This document shows positions 61,484 through 64,000 of a DNA stretch of 64,000 bases, piece after piece. Origin of the DNA: Opitutaceae bacterium (lineage in GTDB: Bacteria; Verrucomicrobiota; Verrucomicrobiia; Opitutales; Opitutaceae); contig JAIXWF010000013.1 of NCBI GenBank assembly GCA_027482185.1, positions 1,054,001 to 1,118,000 of the forward strand. Reading direction: 5' to 3'. A program made the translations under genes and the position numbers. Position 1 is the first letter of the stretch; every line of letters starts with the position of its first letter. The notes beneath the pieces were generated by a model. It was not told where the DNA came from. It saw only the letters and a list, made by a program, of their open reading frames with translations, and made no database searches.

Positions 61484-61632
61484 ACCTGGGCCGGGGCGGC
61501 GGCGCCGGTTTCTTTGTTTCAGGAATTTTTGCCCGCCGGCCGGGCTATCGGGCTTGAAATCGCATGCGCGCGCCGGGCACGATGCGCGGCGTCCGGAACT
61601 CCGGGCCCCGTTTCGTTACTCTCTTTCCCATC

Positions 61633-64000
61633 ATGATGCTCTCACGGCTTCGTTCCCGGATTTCCCTCGTTGCCCTTGCCTTTGCGGCGGCCGTCGCCGC
61701 GCCGGCGGCGGAAGACTACGCCATCGCCGCCTTCGCCGGCACGTCGAACGTCGGCGGCAGCACCGACGGCACGCCCGGCGTGTTTTCCAATCCCTACGGC
61801 ATCGCGATCGACGCCGCGAAAAACCTCTACATCACCGACACGCTCAACAACACGATCCGCAAGGTCACGTCCGGCCGCGTCGTCTCGACCCTCGCGGGCA
61901 CCGCGGGCCTCCCGGGCACGGCCGACGGCACGGGGACGGCGGCGCGGTTCAATTTCCCGATCGGCATCGCGGTCGACAGCGGCGGCAATCTCTACGTCGC
62001 CGACGCAAAGAATTTCATCATCCGCAAGATCACGGCCGCGGGTGTCGTCACCACCTTCGCCGGGGCGCCGTTCCAGATCGGTTCGACGGACGGCGCCGGC
62101 AGCGCGGCGCGGTTCTTCCTGCCGTACGGCGTCGCGGTCGACAGCGCGGGCAACCTCTACGTCGCCGACGGCGGCAACCATACCATCCGCAAGATCACGG
62201 CCGCGGGCGTCGTCTCGACGTTGGCCGGATCTCCGCTCCAGCCCGGTTCGGCCAACGGCACCGGCGCCGCGGCGCGTTTCAACACGCCCTGGGGCATCGC
62301 CGTCGACGGCGCGGGCAACGTTTACGTCGCCGACAGCGAAAACCACCTGATCCGCAAGATCACCGCCGCCGGCGTCGTCACCACGCTGGCGGGCGCGGCC
62401 GGCTCTCCCGGCGCCGACAACGGCACCGGCACCGCCGCCCGTTTCAACCAACCGCGCGGCGTCGCCGTCAACGCCGCGGGCAACGTCTTCGTCGCCGACT
62501 ACGGCAACAGCACGCTCCGCCTGATCGAGACCAACGGCGCCGTTTCCACTTTGGGCGGCTCGCCCGGCATCGTCGGCGACACCGACAGCGTCGGGTCGTC
62601 GGCTCGTTTCTACAACCCGACCGACGTCGCCGCCGACGGCAACACCGCCTACGTGGTCGACTCTTCGAACAACCTCATCCGCCGCGCCCAACCCGCGAGC
62701 CAGGCCGACCTGCCGACGATCACGGTGCAGCCGCTCGACCAGACGGTCAGCGTGGGCCAGGCGGTGTCGTTCCGCGTCGCCGCCGTCGGCACCGCGCTCA
62801 CGTACCGGTGGTTCAAGAACGGCGCCGTCATTTCCGGCGCCACGAGCGCAACCTACACCATCGCGTCCGCCACGGTCGACGACGTCGCCGCCTACGTCGT
62901 GCGCATCTCCGGGGCCGGCGGCACCGTGGACTCCGCGTCCGCGCTGCTCGCCGTGCAACCGGTCGGCACCGGCGCGATTTCCATCTCGGCCCGGCCGCTC
63001 AGCCAGAACGTCAACGTCGGCCAGGCCGTGTCCTTCACCGTCACCGCCAGCGGGGCCGGCCTCACGTATCAGTGGCTCAAGGACGGCGTTGCCCTCGCCG
63101 GCGCCACCGCCCCGACGTATGCCATCGGCTCGGCCCAGACCACCAACGCCGGCACCTACACCGTGCGCCTGACCTCGGGCGCCACCGTCGAGACCGCGAC
63201 CGCCAAACTTGTGGTCGGCACCGTCACGGGCGCGCCGTTCACGATCACGACCCAGCCGGCCAGCCTCACCGTCAACGCCGGGCAGGCGGCCACGTTTTCC
63301 GTGACGGCCACGGGTTCGTCCGGCCTGACGTACCAGTGGCTGAAAAACGACAGCGCGATCGCCGGCGCGACGGCCGCGACGTACTCGGTTGCCGCCGCCA
63401 CCGCGGCGGATGCGGGCACCTATGCCGTGCGCGTGAGCGGCGGCGGTTTCAACGTCCTCAGCGGTTCCGCCGTGCTCACCGTCAACTCCCCGGTTCCGTC
63501 CGGCCCGACGGCCCGCCTGGCCAACCTTTCCGTCCGCACCGCGCTCGCGGAAGGCCAGATCCTCATCGTCGGCACGGTCGTCAGCGGCGGCCCGCGCAAC
63601 GTCCTCGTGCGCGCCGTCGGGCCGGCGCTCGCCGCCTTCGGCATCACCACCGCGATGGCCGACCCCCGGCTCGATCTGTACAACGGTTCGACCTCCGTCT
63701 TCAGCAACGACAACTGGCCGTCCAATTTGGCGGATACGTTCTCCGCCGTCGGCGCCTTCGGGCTGACCGCGGGCAGCCGCGATGCCGCGTTCGTCCAGAG
63801 CATCGACGGCGCCCGCTCCATCTGGGCCCAAGGCACCGGCCCGGGCGTCGTGCTCGTCGAGGCCTACGACACCGGCACCGGCAATTCGCCGCGTCTCATC
63901 AATGTTTCCGCCCGCAACCGCGTGGGCACGGGCGACGACATCCTGATCGCCGGCTTCAACATCGCCGGCACCGGCACGAAGCGGCTCCTCGTCCGCGCCG
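61633..64000 (+). CDS. Large secreted protein with NHL repeats and Ig-like domains (cut by window edge)
   Basis: Open from ATG 61633 (or 61636) to the end of the window, 789 codons so far. A signal peptide (LRSRISLVALAFAAAVAAPAAE) is followed by five NHL repeats of about 55-60 residues, each with a GIAVDSGGNLYVAD-like core and an IRKIT..GVVTTLAG strand. Three Ig-like domains follow (TYRWFKNGAVISGATSATY, TYQWLKDGVALAGATAPTY, TYQWLKNDSAIAGATAATY). A third repeat type then begins (ARLANLSVRTALAEG...NVLVRAVGPALAAFGI), with another copy starting at the edge (LLVRA). It is likely an extracellular adhesion or carbohydrate-associated protein. The C-terminal anchor lies outside. Confidence 0.88.
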   Translation, partial: MMLSRLRSRISLVALAFAAAVAAPAAEDYAIAAFAGTSNVGGSTDGTPGVFSNPYGIAIDAAKNLYITDTLNNTIRKVTSGRVVSTLAGTAGLPGTADGTGTAARFNFPIGIAVDSGGNLYVADAKNFIIRKITAAGVVTTFAGAPFQIGSTDGAGSAARFFLPYGVAVDSAGNLYVADGGNHTIRKITAAGVVSTLAGSPLQPGSANGTGAAARFNTPWGIAVDGAGNVYVADSENHLIRKITAAGVVTTLAGAAGSPGADNGTGTAARFNQPRGVAVNAAGNVFVADYGNSTLRLIETNGAVSTLGGSPGIVGDTDSVGSSARFYNPTDVAADGNTAYVVDSSNNLIRRAQPASQADLPTITVQPLDQTVSVGQAVSFRVAAVGTALTYRWFKNGAVISGATSATYTIASATVDDVAAYVVRISGAGGTVDSASALLAVQPVGTGAISISARPLSQNVNVGQAVSFTVTASGAGLTYQWLKDGVALAGATAPTYAIGSAQTTNAGTYTVRLTSGATVETATAKLVVGTVTGAPFTITTQPASLTVNAGQAATFSVTATGSSGLTYQWLKNDSAIAGATAATYSVAAATAADAGTYAVRVSGGGFNVLSGSAVLTVNSPVPSGPTARLANLSVRTALAEGQILIVGTVVSGGPRNVLVRAVGPALAAFGITTAMADPRLDLYNGSTSVFSNDNWPSNLADTFSAVGAFGLTAGSRDAAFVQSIDGARSIWAQGTGPGVVLVEAYDTGTGNSPRLINVSARNRVGTGDDILIAGFNIAGTGTKRLLVRA

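Overview
This is a GC-rich bacterial chromosome segment, densely coded on both strands. The best fit is Verrucomicrobiota, probably family Opitutaceae. The evidence is a complete Verru_Chthon pseudopilin cassette, a secreted protein with a PEP/VPDSG-CTERM-like tail, and a large NHL plus Ig-like secreted protein of the kind common in that family. The many intergenic arrays of 7- to 8-base tandem repeats are unusual, and I do not use them to place the organism. No phage, transposase, integrase, CRISPR array or rRNA gene was recognised.

Layout. 1-2.5 kb: start of rho (minus, cut by the window edge) divergent from acs. 2.6-10.6 kb: seven consecutive plus-strand genes, namely two type II secretion-like pseudopilins, Verru_Chthon proteins D, B, C and A, and a small Tat-like exported protein. 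10.7-18 kb: tRNA-Met, a C-terminally anchored exported protein, a minus-strand set (DinG-like helicase, PP2C phosphatase, TPR protein), a P1B-4-type metal ATPase and a lipoprotein. 18-25 kb: an L,D-transpeptidase overlapping asd head to head, tRNA-Val, ilvH-ilvC, hemC-hemD, a DegT-type aminotransferase and trpF. 25-29 kb: a minus-strand run of ogt, an Ada-AlkA fusion, an esterase and a DUF2237 protein, then yqeY. 29-38 kb: an OPT transporter, an alanine-rich secreted protein, an RsbU-type phosphatase with two PAS domains, a metallophosphatase, a TPR protein and ychF. 38-42 kb: rpsP, trmD, rplS and transketolase. 42-51 kb: a MarR regulator with a complete RND efflux system, then an AsmA-like protein. 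51-55 kb: an AAA ATPase coupled to a small Toprim-like protein, and an Aas-like acyltransferase/AMP-ligase fusion. 55-64 kb: guaB, menC-menE, polX and the start of a large secreted NHL/Ig protein.

Most of the window is housekeeping metabolism: branched-chain amino acid, aspartate-family, tryptophan, haem, menaquinone and purine synthesis. Three things stand out. The pseudopilin cassette sits away from any recognisable assembly ATPase or secretin. The AAA/Toprim-like pair looks like known two-gene anti-phage modules. At least eight loci carry short-period (mostly 7-base) degenerate tandem arrays; they share motif families, sometimes pair as inverted repeats, and one lies inside the 5' end of the Verru_Chthon A reading frame.

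Starts were chosen by family alignment, ATGA overlaps and codon choice, because clear Shine-Dalgarno sequences are scarce here. All functional names rest on motif recognition without database searches.
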